Part shown: positions 17,817 through 26,300 of the stretch, in pieces
Layout of the letters: the number at the start of each line of letters is the position of its first letter
How positions within the stretch are numbered: position 1 is the stretch's first letter
Translations under genes and position numbers: made by a program
The notes under the pieces: generated by a model
Seen by the model: the letters and a program-made list of their open reading frames with translations, nothing else
What the model was told of the DNA's origin: nothing
The model's database searches: none
Assembly (NCBI RefSeq): GCF_004569635.1
Contig: NZ_SPOZ01000001.1
Coordinates: 1-64,000, forward strand
Source: Streptococcus sp. LYSM12
GTDB lineage: Bacteria > Bacillota > Bacilli > Lactobacillales > Streptococcaceae
Direction of reading: 5' to 3'
DNA: 64,000 nucleotides

Positions 17817-18055
17817 TGGTTCGGGCTACAATCCACTGGAGTATCTCCCTCTCTCTTTAGTTTTTTGGTTCGGGCTACAATACTCGACTGGAGTATTCCC
17901 TCTCTCTTTAGTTTTCTGGTTCGGGCTACAATACTCGACTGGAGTATTCCCTCTCTCTTTAGTTTTCTGGTTCGGGCTACAATACTCGACTGGAGTATTC
18001 CCTCTCTCTTTAGTTTTTTGGTTCGGGCTACAATACTCCAGTGGAGTATTGTACT
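17817..18055. repeat. minisatellite: five ~51-bp hairpin units
   Basis: Units begin TGGTTCGGGCTACAATACTC at 17817, 17866, 17917, 17968 and 18019 (periods 49, 51, 51, 51). Each contains AATACTC-N5-GAGTATT and a pyrimidine tract. The last unit has a near-perfect 21-bp palindrome, CAATACTCCA-G-TGGAGTATTG. The open frame across it encodes only repeats and has no start signals. Confidence 0.85.
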
Positions 18056-18134
18056 CCCCTAAGTTGATAGCGCTACATCAAAGTATTCGTCCGATAGGTG
18101 GTTATGAAACCGAGATTTTGTTTCAGCCTTGAAG

Positions 18135-18773
18135 TTATTTCATCATCAAAAAGACCAAATGTTCAAAATCAATCGTAGTAGTGAATATACCTGTTTGAAG
18201 TTCGATACTGTTTTCATGGACAGCTTTTACTTGGCTGAAAGGATAGTGATTTCCTCCAAAAAATCGATTGATATTAGTATAAGCCTTGCATTTTCCGAGG
18301 GAAATTTGATTATGGCTTGTATAATCTTCCTCCTTTTTTACGAGAATATCGACACAGCGGTGGAGGTTAAAGTAGCCGTAGCGTTGATGTTTTTCAAAGC
18401 AAACCATATTTTGGTAAAGACCAACGATTTTGATATTCCGTAGAACCTGATACCACATGGTGTTGAGAGAAACATCACAGACTTTACCAAGATAGTATTG
18501 GATAGAAAGGTTGGTAGTTAACTGAGGTTTTGTTTCTGATGCCAGGTAATCTGAATCTTGCTGGATAGGTAAATCGATTTCTTCTTGAACCAGTTGGTCC
18601 AAACTGATGTCTGCAAAATCAGCAATCTTTACCAGCATGTGCAGGTCAGGAATAGAGCTACCATTTTCCCATTTAGAGATAGATTGGCGGCTGACAGCAA
18701 ATCTTTCAGCAAGTTGTTCCTGTGATAGTTGATGAAGAGTTCGAATGAGACGGATTTTTTCATTTAGTAACAT
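18135..18773 (-). CDS. XRE-family transcriptional regulator
   Basis: A 212-residue protein with an N-terminal lambda-repressor-type helix-turn-helix at residues ~5-60 (IRTLHQLSQEQLAERFAVSR; QSISKWENGSSIPDLHMLVK). A linker and a C-terminal region (~95-212) follow that I do not recognise. It is somewhat rich in aromatic residues and contains several Cys, and might be a sensory domain. AAGGAGGTGACACT precedes the ATG. Targets are unknown; the immediately upstream pepT is co-oriented but separated by a terminator. Confidence 0.85.
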   Translation of the reverse strand: MLLNEKIRLIRTLHQLSQEQLAERFAVSRQSISKWENGSSIPDLHMLVKIADFADISLDQLVQEEIDLPIQQDSDYLASETKPQLTTNLSIQYYLGKVCDVSLNTMWYQVLRNIKIVGLYQNMVCFEKHQRYGYFNLHRCVDILVKKEEDYTSHNQISLGKCKAYTNINRFFGGNHYPFSQVKAVHENSIELQTGIFTTTIDFEHLVFLMMK

Positions 18774-18862
18774 AGTGTCACCTCCTTAATTCTATTCTAT
18801 CAAATGGGGGGATTTCCGCCAAGAAAGCTTCGTTTACATCTTGCTACTCTTGGTTGCACGTG

Positions 18863-18928
18863 AAAAAAACGCCTTAGACCATTGAGAAAGAAGTAGTTTT
18901 TTTCTCTATTTTGGCATAAAAGGCGTTT
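18863..18928 (-). terminator. terminator of pepT
   Basis: Arms AAACGCCTT (18867-18875) and AAGGCGTTT (18920-18928) flank a nested GAGAAA/TTTCTC stem. Read on the minus strand the outer stem ends in a run of Ts. Confidence 0.7.
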
Positions 18929-18942
18929 ATAGTGTTCTTATT

Positions 18943-20163
18943 TTATCGATGTCCAACAATACCCAAAATAACATCAACGGCTTTTTCCATAGTTTCAAAG
19001 CTAACAAATTCAAAGCGTCCGTGCATGTTTTCACCACCTGCAAAGATATTTGGAGTTGGAATCCCCATGAACGAAATCTTAGACCCGTCTGTTCCGCCAC
19101 GGACTGGCTCGATAATCGGCTTGATATCCAGATTTTCCATGACCTCTTTTGCGATGGTAATTGATGTCATGTCTTTTTCGATAATTTTCTTCATATTATA
19201 ATATTGATCATGAAGATTGACGATAATCCTTGGTGTATCAAACTCTTGGTTCATCTTTTCTGCAATATCTAACATCAACTGCTTGCGGGCTTGGAAATCA
19301 GCTTCTTCAAAATCACGAATAATATAAGATGTATGTGCTTGATCTACGCTTCCTGCCATATCCATTAGGTGGAAGAACCCTTGGTAACCGTCTGTCTTTT
19401 CAGGACGATCTGCTTCTGGAAGAGCAGTGTGGAAATCAATGGCTAATTGGAAAGCATTGATCATTTGATCTTTAGCAGAACCTGGATGAACATTCCGTCC
19501 GATAAAGTCAATCTTGGCAGCAGCAGCACTAAATGTTTCGTATTGAAGTTCGCCAAGCGGACCACCGTCCATGGTGTAGGCAAAATCGACATCAAAATCT
19601 TTTACATCAAACTTATCTGCCCCCACCCCAATTTCTTCATCAGGGCCAAATCCGACTCGAATTTCGCAGTGCTTGATTTCAGGATGTGTTACCAGATACT
19701 CAATGGCTGTCATGATTTCAGCGATTCCTGACTTATCGTCTGCTCCAAGCAAGGTGGTTCCGTCTGTCGTAATCAAGGTTTGACCATGGTAATTGTTTAA
19801 TTGAGGGAAGTCTTTTGGATGAAGTTCGAAGCCAGATGTACCAAGAGTAATCGGTTTGCCATCGTAGTTTTCAATGATTTGTGGATTTACACCCTCGGCA
19901 TTAAAGTCTGCTGTATCCATGTGGGCAATAAAGCCAATCTTGCGGGTCAAACTGGGATCATTGGCAGGTAATGTCCCGATTGCAAATCCGTTTGGTAGAT
20001 AATGGATATTTTGAAGTCCGATACGTTCCATTTCAGGAAGCAGGATATTTTGGGCAAAGTCTACCTGATTCTGTGTGCTAGGTGTAGTGGTTGAATTCTC
20101 GTCTGAGCGTGTGTTTTTTTTCACGTAGACAAGGAAGCGGTCTAAAAGAGTAGGGTATTTCAT
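18943..20163 (-). CDS. pepT: peptidase T (tripeptide aminopeptidase)
   Basis: A 406-residue M20B di-zinc metallopeptidase releasing N-terminal residues from tripeptides in the cytosol. Metal and catalytic motifs are [11 protein letters not shown] (His, Asp), [12 protein letters not shown] (bridging Asp), [13 protein letters not shown] (catalytic and metal Glu), [13 protein letters not shown] (Asp) and [13 protein letters not shown] (His). Length matches PepT (~405-410). AAAAGGAG lies before the ATG. The HAD gene 37 bp upstream is in the same direction and may be cotranscribed. It supplies amino acids from imported peptides in auxotrophic streptococci. Confidence 0.95.
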   Translation of the reverse strand: MKYPTLLDRFLVYVKKNTRSDENSTTTPSTQNQVDFAQNILLPEMERIGLQNIHYLPNGFAIGTLPANDPSLTRKIGFIAHMDTADFNAEGVNPQIIENYDGKPITLGTSGFELHPKDFPQLNNYHGQTLITTDGTTLLGADDKSGIAEIMTAIEYLVTHPEIKHCEIRVGFGPDEEIGVGADKFDVKDFDVDFAYTMDGGPLGELQYETFSAAAAKIDFIGRNVHPGSAKDQMINAFQLAIDFHTALPEADRPEKTDGYQGFFHLMDMAGSVDQAHTSYIIRDFEEADFQARKQLMLDIAEKMNQEFDTPRIIVNLHDQYYNMKKIIEKDMTSITIAKEVMENLDIKPIIEPVRGGTDGSKISFMGIPTPNIFAGGENMHGRFEFVSFETMEKAVDVILGIVGHR

Positions 20164-20200
20164 GTTTTTCTCCTTTTATATTTTATGGAATGTTCATATT

Positions 20201-21022
20201 TCAGGAATGTTCGCCAATAATGTGTTTGTAAATAGCTTTAGCGACCCCATCTTGATCATTTGTATCAGTGATATCATCTGCTAGAGATTTGACGAGATCA
20301 TTGGCATTGCCCATTGCAATGGAAAGACCTGCAAATGTAAGCATTTCGATGTCGTTATTGGCATCTCCGATAGCCATAATTTCCTCTGGTAAAATCTGCA
20401 AATGATCCGCTAGTTTTTTCAAGGCAGACGCCTTGTTGGTGCCTGCTGGTAAGATTTCGAGCAGGACAGCTTGAGAGCGAACAACATCAAAGTTTTCGCT
20501 AAGCGTTGATGCATGTTTGGTTTCAAAAGCATCCGTTGCTTCCTGTGTACCGACAAACATGGCTTGGAAAAGGTGACGGGTCTGGTTGGTGGCATTCTCC
20601 ATGCTTAAAATAGTCGGTTCAACGTAGACCAGCTTGGCATCGGCGTGTGAGTATTGGTTGGGTTCGTCTTCAAGGACATAGTAGTGTTCCTCGTCGAATA
20701 AGGTTAATTGCATGGAGCTTTCTGGTAGGAAAGTTGCGAGGTATTCGATTTGTTCAGGTGATAGTTCAGCCCAGTCGATAAGTTTCCAGTCACTTGTTTG
20801 ATGGGTTGAACAGCCATTATTGACAATGACGTATTCATTTTCTGCATCCAGTCCCAACTGGTTAAAATAGGGTTTAACACCCGTCAACATTCGCCCAGTA
20901 CAAAGGACTAGCTTGACACCACTTTGAACAGCCTTGTGAATTGCTTTAATTTGTGGTTCAGTCAGCTGTTTCTGACTATTTAGCAGAGTACCGTCCATAT
21001 CAAGGGCAAGTAATTTTATCAT
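20201..21022 (-). CDS. Cof-type HAD-IIB phosphatase
   Basis: A 273-residue haloacid-dehalogenase-superfamily hydrolase. Motif I is LALDMDGTLLNS (Asp8 nucleophile, Asp10), motif II is VLCTGR, and motif IV is GDANNDIEMLTFAG, with a C2-type cap between. Relatives dephosphorylate sugar phosphates, FMN or PLP; the substrate is not predictable. The ATG at 21022 is preceded by AGGAGGA, with an extended -10 (TGCTATACT) further upstream on the minus strand. The longer frame to 21091 runs into the promoter and minisatellite and is rejected. Confidence 0.9.
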   Translation of the reverse strand: MIKLLALDMDGTLLNSQKQLTEPQIKAIHKAVQSGVKLVLCTGRMLTGVKPYFNQLGLDAENEYVIVNNGCSTHQTSDWKLIDWAELSPEQIEYLATFLPESSMQLTLFDEEHYYVLEDEPNQYSHADAKLVYVEPTILSMENATNQTRHLFQAMFVGTQEATDAFETKHASTLSENFDVVRSQAVLLEILPAGTNKASALKKLADHLQILPEEIMAIGDANNDIEMLTFAGLSIAMGNANDLVKSLADDITDTNDQDGVAKAIYKHIIGEHS

Positions 21023-21054
21023 AGATTCCTCCTTTAGTATTCTATAGATTAGTA

Positions 21055-21735
21055 TAGCATAAAAAAACAGTCCAGTGGACTGTTTTTTCACTCATGATGA
21101 ACCAGTCACATGTAGTCAATCTAGTGAACTGTTTTTCACGCATCACGAACCAGCCACCTGTGTTCAATCTAGTGTACTGTTTTTTACGCATCATGAAGCA
21201 GCGACCTGCATTCAGTCCAATGGACTGTTTTTTCACTCATGATGAACCAGTCACATGTGGTAAATCTAGTGAACTATTTTTCATGCATCATGAAGCAGCG
21301 ACCTGCGTTCAGTCCAGTGTACTGTTTTTTCACGTATGATGAACCAGTCACCTGTGGTCAATCTAGTGAACTATTTTTCACTCATGATGAAGCAGCGACC
21401 TGCGTTCAGTCCAATGGACAGTTTTTTCACGTATGATGAACCAGTCACCTGTGGTCAATCTAGTGAACTATTTTTTCACGCATGATGAACCAGTCACCTA
21501 TGGTCAATCTAGTGAACTGTTTTTTCAGGCATCATGAAGCAGCGACCTGCGTTCAGTCCAGTGGACAGTTTTTTCACGTATGATGAAGCAGTTACCTGTG
21601 TTCAATCTAGTGAACTGTTTTTTACGCATCACGAACCAGTAACCTGCGTTCAATCTAGTGAACTGTTTTTTACGCATGATGAAGCAGTCACCTGTGTTCA
21701 ATCTAGTGAACTGTTTTTTCACGAGCTTGTTAAAG
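21055..21735. repeat. minisatellite: about 14 units of 48-49 bp with hairpin cores
   Basis: The core (T)CTAGTGAACTG-TTTTTT or GTCCAGTGGACTG-TTTTTT recurs with the core C at about 21080, 21129, 21177, 21225, 21274, 21322, 21371, 21419, 21468, 21517, 21566, 21615, 21663 and 21711. Cores are followed by variants of CACGCATGATGAACCAGTCACCTGTG. The first unit is a perfect terminator-like hairpin, ACAGTCCA-G-TGGACTGT with T-run. The 48/49 alternation breaks any reading frame. Confidence 0.9.
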
Positions 21736-21739
21736 TTCT

Positions 21740-22230
21740 AGCAAGTTGGTTCTAGGTGTTCACGAGCGAGAAAAGGAGAATGTGGAGGGGATTGTCTATT
21801 AGACTGTAACTAGGTGGTATATAGACGATACAGGATAGCCACGGTTTGAGCATGGTTTTTGTCTTAGTTTTCTCTATACGTTCTCTTCTATAGTAAAGAA
21901 GACAAACTTTTGGGGTTACTGTTTAAAAATCAGAAAAGAAGCTCAGTGGATTTTTGGTAAAGGCTATAGATGAGGTTATCTGTACAATTTTTAGTTACTA
22001 TCAGATAGGAAAACACGCAAGAAGAGCATAAATATATGAGTCTTTGATATACTACGTATATCAAAGGTTTGACTACTAGTCAAACCTTATAACTAACAGT
22101 CTTTGTATAGAAAGCAAGAATAACCTATGATAGCTATGTATTTTTACAACAGTACATATATTAATATATGCATATTATAGCTTTAAAAATAAGGATATAT
22201 ATGCTTGTTAAGATGCTTCTGATATAGGTT
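21740..22230. other. gene-free A/T-rich interval with two overlapping palindromes
   Basis: No gene seen. At 22042-22066 CTTTGATATAC-TAC-GTATATCAAAG forms an 11-bp stem. At 22064-22088 AAGGTTTGACTA-C-TAGTCAAACCTT forms a 12-bp stem sharing three bases with the first, so the two hairpins compete at their junction. Confidence 0.6.
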
Positions 22231-22231
22231 A

Positions 22232-22339
22232 TATAGTCATTTCGTTTATCTTTTATTACTTCGTTCACTCGCTTTGCCGTACTCCAGTACAGCCTGCAGC
22301 TCCTTGCCTAGTACTAAAAAATAAACTAAAAGGCTATAC
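22232..22339 (+). repeat. MITE-like intergenic repeat
   Basis: Complete copy with TATAGTCATTT and AAAGGCTATA ends. It runs straight into the BOX-like element that follows. Confidence 0.8.
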
Positions 22340-22487
22340 TCGACAAAAATCAACTCTTCCACGGATCTTTACATTGTGAAACTTCAAGTTCCACTTTCGG
22401 TTTAGGGGAGGGGAGCTTTGCTATCTTATCTCTACGTTTTTGCAATTATTCTACATTGTGAAAACTGGCCAGATGTTGATTTTTATA
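22334..22487 (+). repeat. BOX-like element
   Basis: Begins TATACTCGACAAAAATCAAC and ends GTTGATTTTTATAGAG, inverted ends like those of pneumococcal BOX elements, with a GC-richer structured interior. Confidence 0.6.
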
Positions 22488-22554
22488 GAGCACTATAAGA
22501 GTGTCTCAACGAGAGAATTGTTGGTGAAACAAATTTAGAAAAGAGGGAGAAAAG

Positions 22555-22602
22555 ATGAAAGATAAACGGACGGTATTCTTGTGTTTCAGTGACATTGAAT
22601 AA
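22555..22602 (+). CDS. possible 15-residue leader peptide upstream of the thioredoxin gene
   Basis: MKDKRTVFLCFSDIE with a strong GAGGGAGAAAAG ribosome-binding site. A second micro-frame (22622-22657, MMTDIDITREE) with GGAGGG upstream ends five bases before the thioredoxin-like start codon. They may be translational-coupling leaders or remnants of a lost gene. No function is claimed. Confidence 0.25.
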   Translation: MKDKRTVFLCFSDIE

Positions 22603-22661
22603 GGGTTGGGATGGAGGGAATATGATGACAGATATTGATATTACAAGGGAGGAATAATGAG

Positions 22662-23234
22662 ATGAAATGGAAAGATAGATGGTGGTTGCCATTCTTAATA
22701 GTAGGCTTGATTGTTACTGCAGGTATTTGGGCATCCTATCATCTAGTAAGATCACCAGATCTCAGTCAAACGAAAGAACAGATGATACCTCTTTCTAATT
22801 CAGCTTTAGAACTAGAAGGAAGCAGGATTCCAGAATTTAGGGTAATCGACAAAAATGGACTTCATAAGACAGAGGCAGACTTTTCTGATAAGCCAATGCT
22901 CATTGTAGAATGGGCTAGTTGGTGTCCAGATTGTCAAAAGCAGTTACCAGTGGTTCAAGAAGTTTATAAAAAATATGGTGATAAAGTGAACTTTGTCATG
23001 ATCAACTTAAGCGATCCTAAAATGGAGACGAAAGAACAGGCTGACCACTATATCAAACAGGAGGGGTTTCATTTTCCTTATTACTATGATAATGGTCAAC
23101 AGGCAGCTGATTCTTTAAAGGTCCAATCTATTCCAACGATGTATTTTGTGGATAAAGATCAACAAGTGAAAAAGGTAGTGATTCGTTTTCAAGATGAAGC
23201 ATCGCTAGAAGCTCAGCTCAAAACAATCTTGTAA
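22662..23234 (+). CDS. membrane-anchored TlpA/ResA-like thioredoxin
   Basis: A 190-residue protein with an N-terminal membrane anchor (residues ~7-27) and an extracellular thioredoxin fold. The active site is WASWCPDCQKQLP (Cys88, Cys91), with the cis-Pro in SIPTMYFVDK. Such proteins reduce or exchange disulfides in exported proteins; their usual electron donor CcdA is not in the window. The start is set by AGGGAGG at 22646-22652. It lies 75 bp upstream of the giant adhesin, which has only two cysteines, so a role in adhesin folding is an inference worth testing. Confidence 0.85.
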   Translation: MKWKDRWWLPFLIVGLIVTAGIWASYHLVRSPDLSQTKEQMIPLSNSALELEGSRIPEFRVIDKNGLHKTEADFSDKPMLIVEWASWCPDCQKQLPVVQEVYKKYGDKVNFVMINLSDPKMETKEQADHYIKQEGFHFPYYYDNGQQAADSLKVQSIPTMYFVDKDQQVKKVVIRFQDEASLEAQLKTIL

Positions 23235-23309
23235 TTTTAATAGGTGAAGAAAAAAGAAGGGAGAGGCAACAAAGAAGCTAGATTGCTAGCTTAGTATGTC
23301 ACGTTAAAC

Positions 23310-26300
23310 ATGAAAAATATAGTAAAAAAGGTATTAATCTTACTACTAGGACTATCATTATTAATACCTATAGGAATTTTCCAATTGTTATCGGTTAGTG
23401 CGGAAAGTACATCTTCCTCTCTAAAAGTAGAAACGATTGGGAATGCAACGATTACATCTGATGGCTGTCAGCGTAAAATAGAGAAAACTGAAAAAGTCAA
23501 ATGGACCTTGCCACGTCAGCCGATTGATTTGGTTATTCTACAGGATACGAGTGGTTCTTTCAAAGATACAATTGGAAAAGTACAGCAGGCTTTGAAAGAG
23601 TTAACAACACCAGTAGCACTGGATGCATATGATCCTAAGAATCCGCGTTTGATTTTTACAAATGATAAGGATACAACTGACCGAGTTATGATCAATACTT
23701 TCCAAGGACTTGATGGGGAGCACTTGTTTGATACTAGGGGACGAAGAGGTGGCTATATTGATAGTAATTTTTCTACCTTGGTTGAGAACATTCCAGAAAC
23801 AGACCGTAAGTATAGGTATCAGATACATGCATCAGGACTTTTAAATGATACAAAAGCCATCAATGATAAAATCAATGCTTTTGTGACCAATGGTGGAACA
23901 CCGACTGTACCTGCTATTGAAGATACGATTGCAGAATACCATAAAATAAAAGGTGACATGAAGAACAATCGGAAAACGGTTTTCCTGCTTGTCACAGACG
24001 GTGTGGCTAATGGGGTACGTAAGAACGGAAAAGTCTATATTGAACGAAGCAACTATAGGAGCTATGCTTTGAGCAATTATTTTAAAAGCCAAGGCGTTCC
24101 CGAAGCAAGTAGGTATATCCCAGAAGCGGGGCAAAACTACTTGGATCGTGCAAAAGAGTTGGTAGAGGCAGGCGATAAGTTAAAAGCTCTTGTAGCAGGT
24201 CAAGCAGATAATACCAAAGATGATGGTGCAGTTGTCGTAGGTTTCTGGGAAGATGTACCCTCCTTTACTAAAGGTGGGTCATACGGAACTGCTTATCTAA
24301 AAGGACTGAATGGAACGGGTGTTTCGATTGGTGATAATAGACCCGTACAGACAATTTTCCATGAAGCTTTGCAAAAAGTAGCGACTAATAATAGTTACTA
24401 TGTCAATGAACAAAAAGATGCTAAAGCCTTTGCGGATAAAATACTAAAAGCTGTCGGTCAAGCTTTGGTAAAAGAAAATGTTGAGGGAGAATTTCAGGTT
24501 ACAGAGGGCTATACGGTTGATGCTGTTCGTATTAATGGAAAAACTGTAGTAGAAACTGTGAAAGATCCTAAAAAGCAAATTCAAGGATCTGTCAAACAAA
24601 ATGGTAGCAAGGTCACAATTTCTGTTCCAGATAGTGTCTTCAATCCAGGTGATAATAAGTTTGATTATGATTTGAGTCGGTCTACAAAAGCTGAAATTGT
24701 AGATGAAGAAAATGAGGTGGATCCTCCTGCAGATTACAAACCAAAGAAAGAAACCGTTGAAGTTCCACAGTTAACTGGTAAGTTTAAAGTCGGTGAGTAC
24801 GAAACAGCAGAGCTAGGAAGTAGAACTCCACAAACAGTTGAAGTGCAAGAATTAGCGTATTGTTATCCAACTGTTACCAAAACAATTAAGGATCGCAATC
24901 AAGAAAATGATTTGGGGAGTGTTGAAGATCCGTTGAAATTAAGTAAAAAACCTTCCTACAGCGCTTTACTGGATGCAGCTAGCGAAACTTTTACCTATAC
25001 TGTGAACTATAGCTATAACAATGTGCCATATGAATTCAAAAACAATGTTATGCTTGTGGATCCATTGGACTATCGTTTAGAGGTTGTAGATGTAGTTGCT
25101 TCTGATTCGAGCGGACAGACCTACAACACAAGAACCGTTGAAAAATCTGATGCAGACGGTCACAAACAGACAATAGTTGTGGCAGATGTACCAGCTAAAA
25201 AGGCTTCCTATGAACATTTATTGCTTAAGAAAGCAACGATGACAATCACGGTTCGTCTGAAAGCAGAGTATCAAGATAAGAAAAATAGGGACTACCTGAA
25301 ATTGCTACAAGATAGCCAAGGATTTGGTCTTGCAAACCAGGCTTCGATTCTTTGGAATGGCAGCACCCATCCAGATGAAACGGAACACTTGAAAGCAACA
25401 CCAGATGGTCGGGATACTGTCCGCCGTTCGAATGCAGTATATGTGAAACCTCCAGTAGAATCGGAGATAACAAAAGCTGTTAACAATAAAGAACATGAGG
25501 ATTTACGTACTCCTGCTGAAGAATTTACTTATACGGTAAAGAGTCCATGGCCAGGAATTGCTGATTCCTTTGAACTAACAGATACAGTCGTAGATGAACT
25601 GGAGATAGTACCAAATAGTGCACGTGTTACTATTTCCGATAAATCATATGAACGTCAAGGACTGATTGCTACGGTTGATAGTCAAAAAATCTCGGTGAAA
25701 CTAGACAAGAAGTCTATCGATACGATTACCCGTTTAGTGACTAGAAAATCATCAGAATTGCCAGAAGTTATTTTAACATTTAAGGCAAAAATTAGAGATA
25801 ATGCAGATGTTTCTAAGTATAATAAAAATGGAGTTATTAAGGTACCAAATACGGCTGATCTTATCTTAAATGGACGTGATCCACTTACTTCAAATAAGGT
25901 TACCGTTACCCCACCTAAACCAACAGAACCCTCTGTATCAAAACGGATTAACGATACTTTGACAGAGTTTACAACCTTTGATCATGTGCCATATACTTAT
26001 ACCATTACAAGCTCAATTCCCAATGACATTGGTCGGTATAAGAAATTTGTGATAAAGGATACATTGGATTCTAAGCTTGAATTTGATGGTGTGCCTACAA
26101 TCAAAGGGACTGCTGCTGATTTATTTGATGTAAGAGTGAATGGTCAAACCGTAACAGCTACTGTTAAAGCAGATAAGTTTGCTGATCTTGCTAAGTTTTC
26201 AGTGGTTGAATTAGAGATTCCATCAAAAATTAAATCAGGTGTGAGTGCTACAGGGATTGAGAACAAGGCACATCTTGATGTGACGAATAAAGAAAATGTT

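Noticed and set aside
17811..18062. 83-codon frame with repeated SLFSFLVRATILDW-type peptide
   Set aside because: A by-product of the 51-bp tandem repeat (a multiple of three) with no start signal. The first unit is 49 bp, and the sequence is palindromic rather than codon-like.
21055..21735. CRISPR array
   Set aside because: The whole 48-49-bp unit repeats, with no unique spacers and no cas genes nearby.
21094..21755. Several repeat-peptide reading frames on both strands across the 21-kb array
   Set aside because: They arise from the 48/49-bp minisatellite. The period change shifts the frame every unit, and none has a ribosome-binding site.
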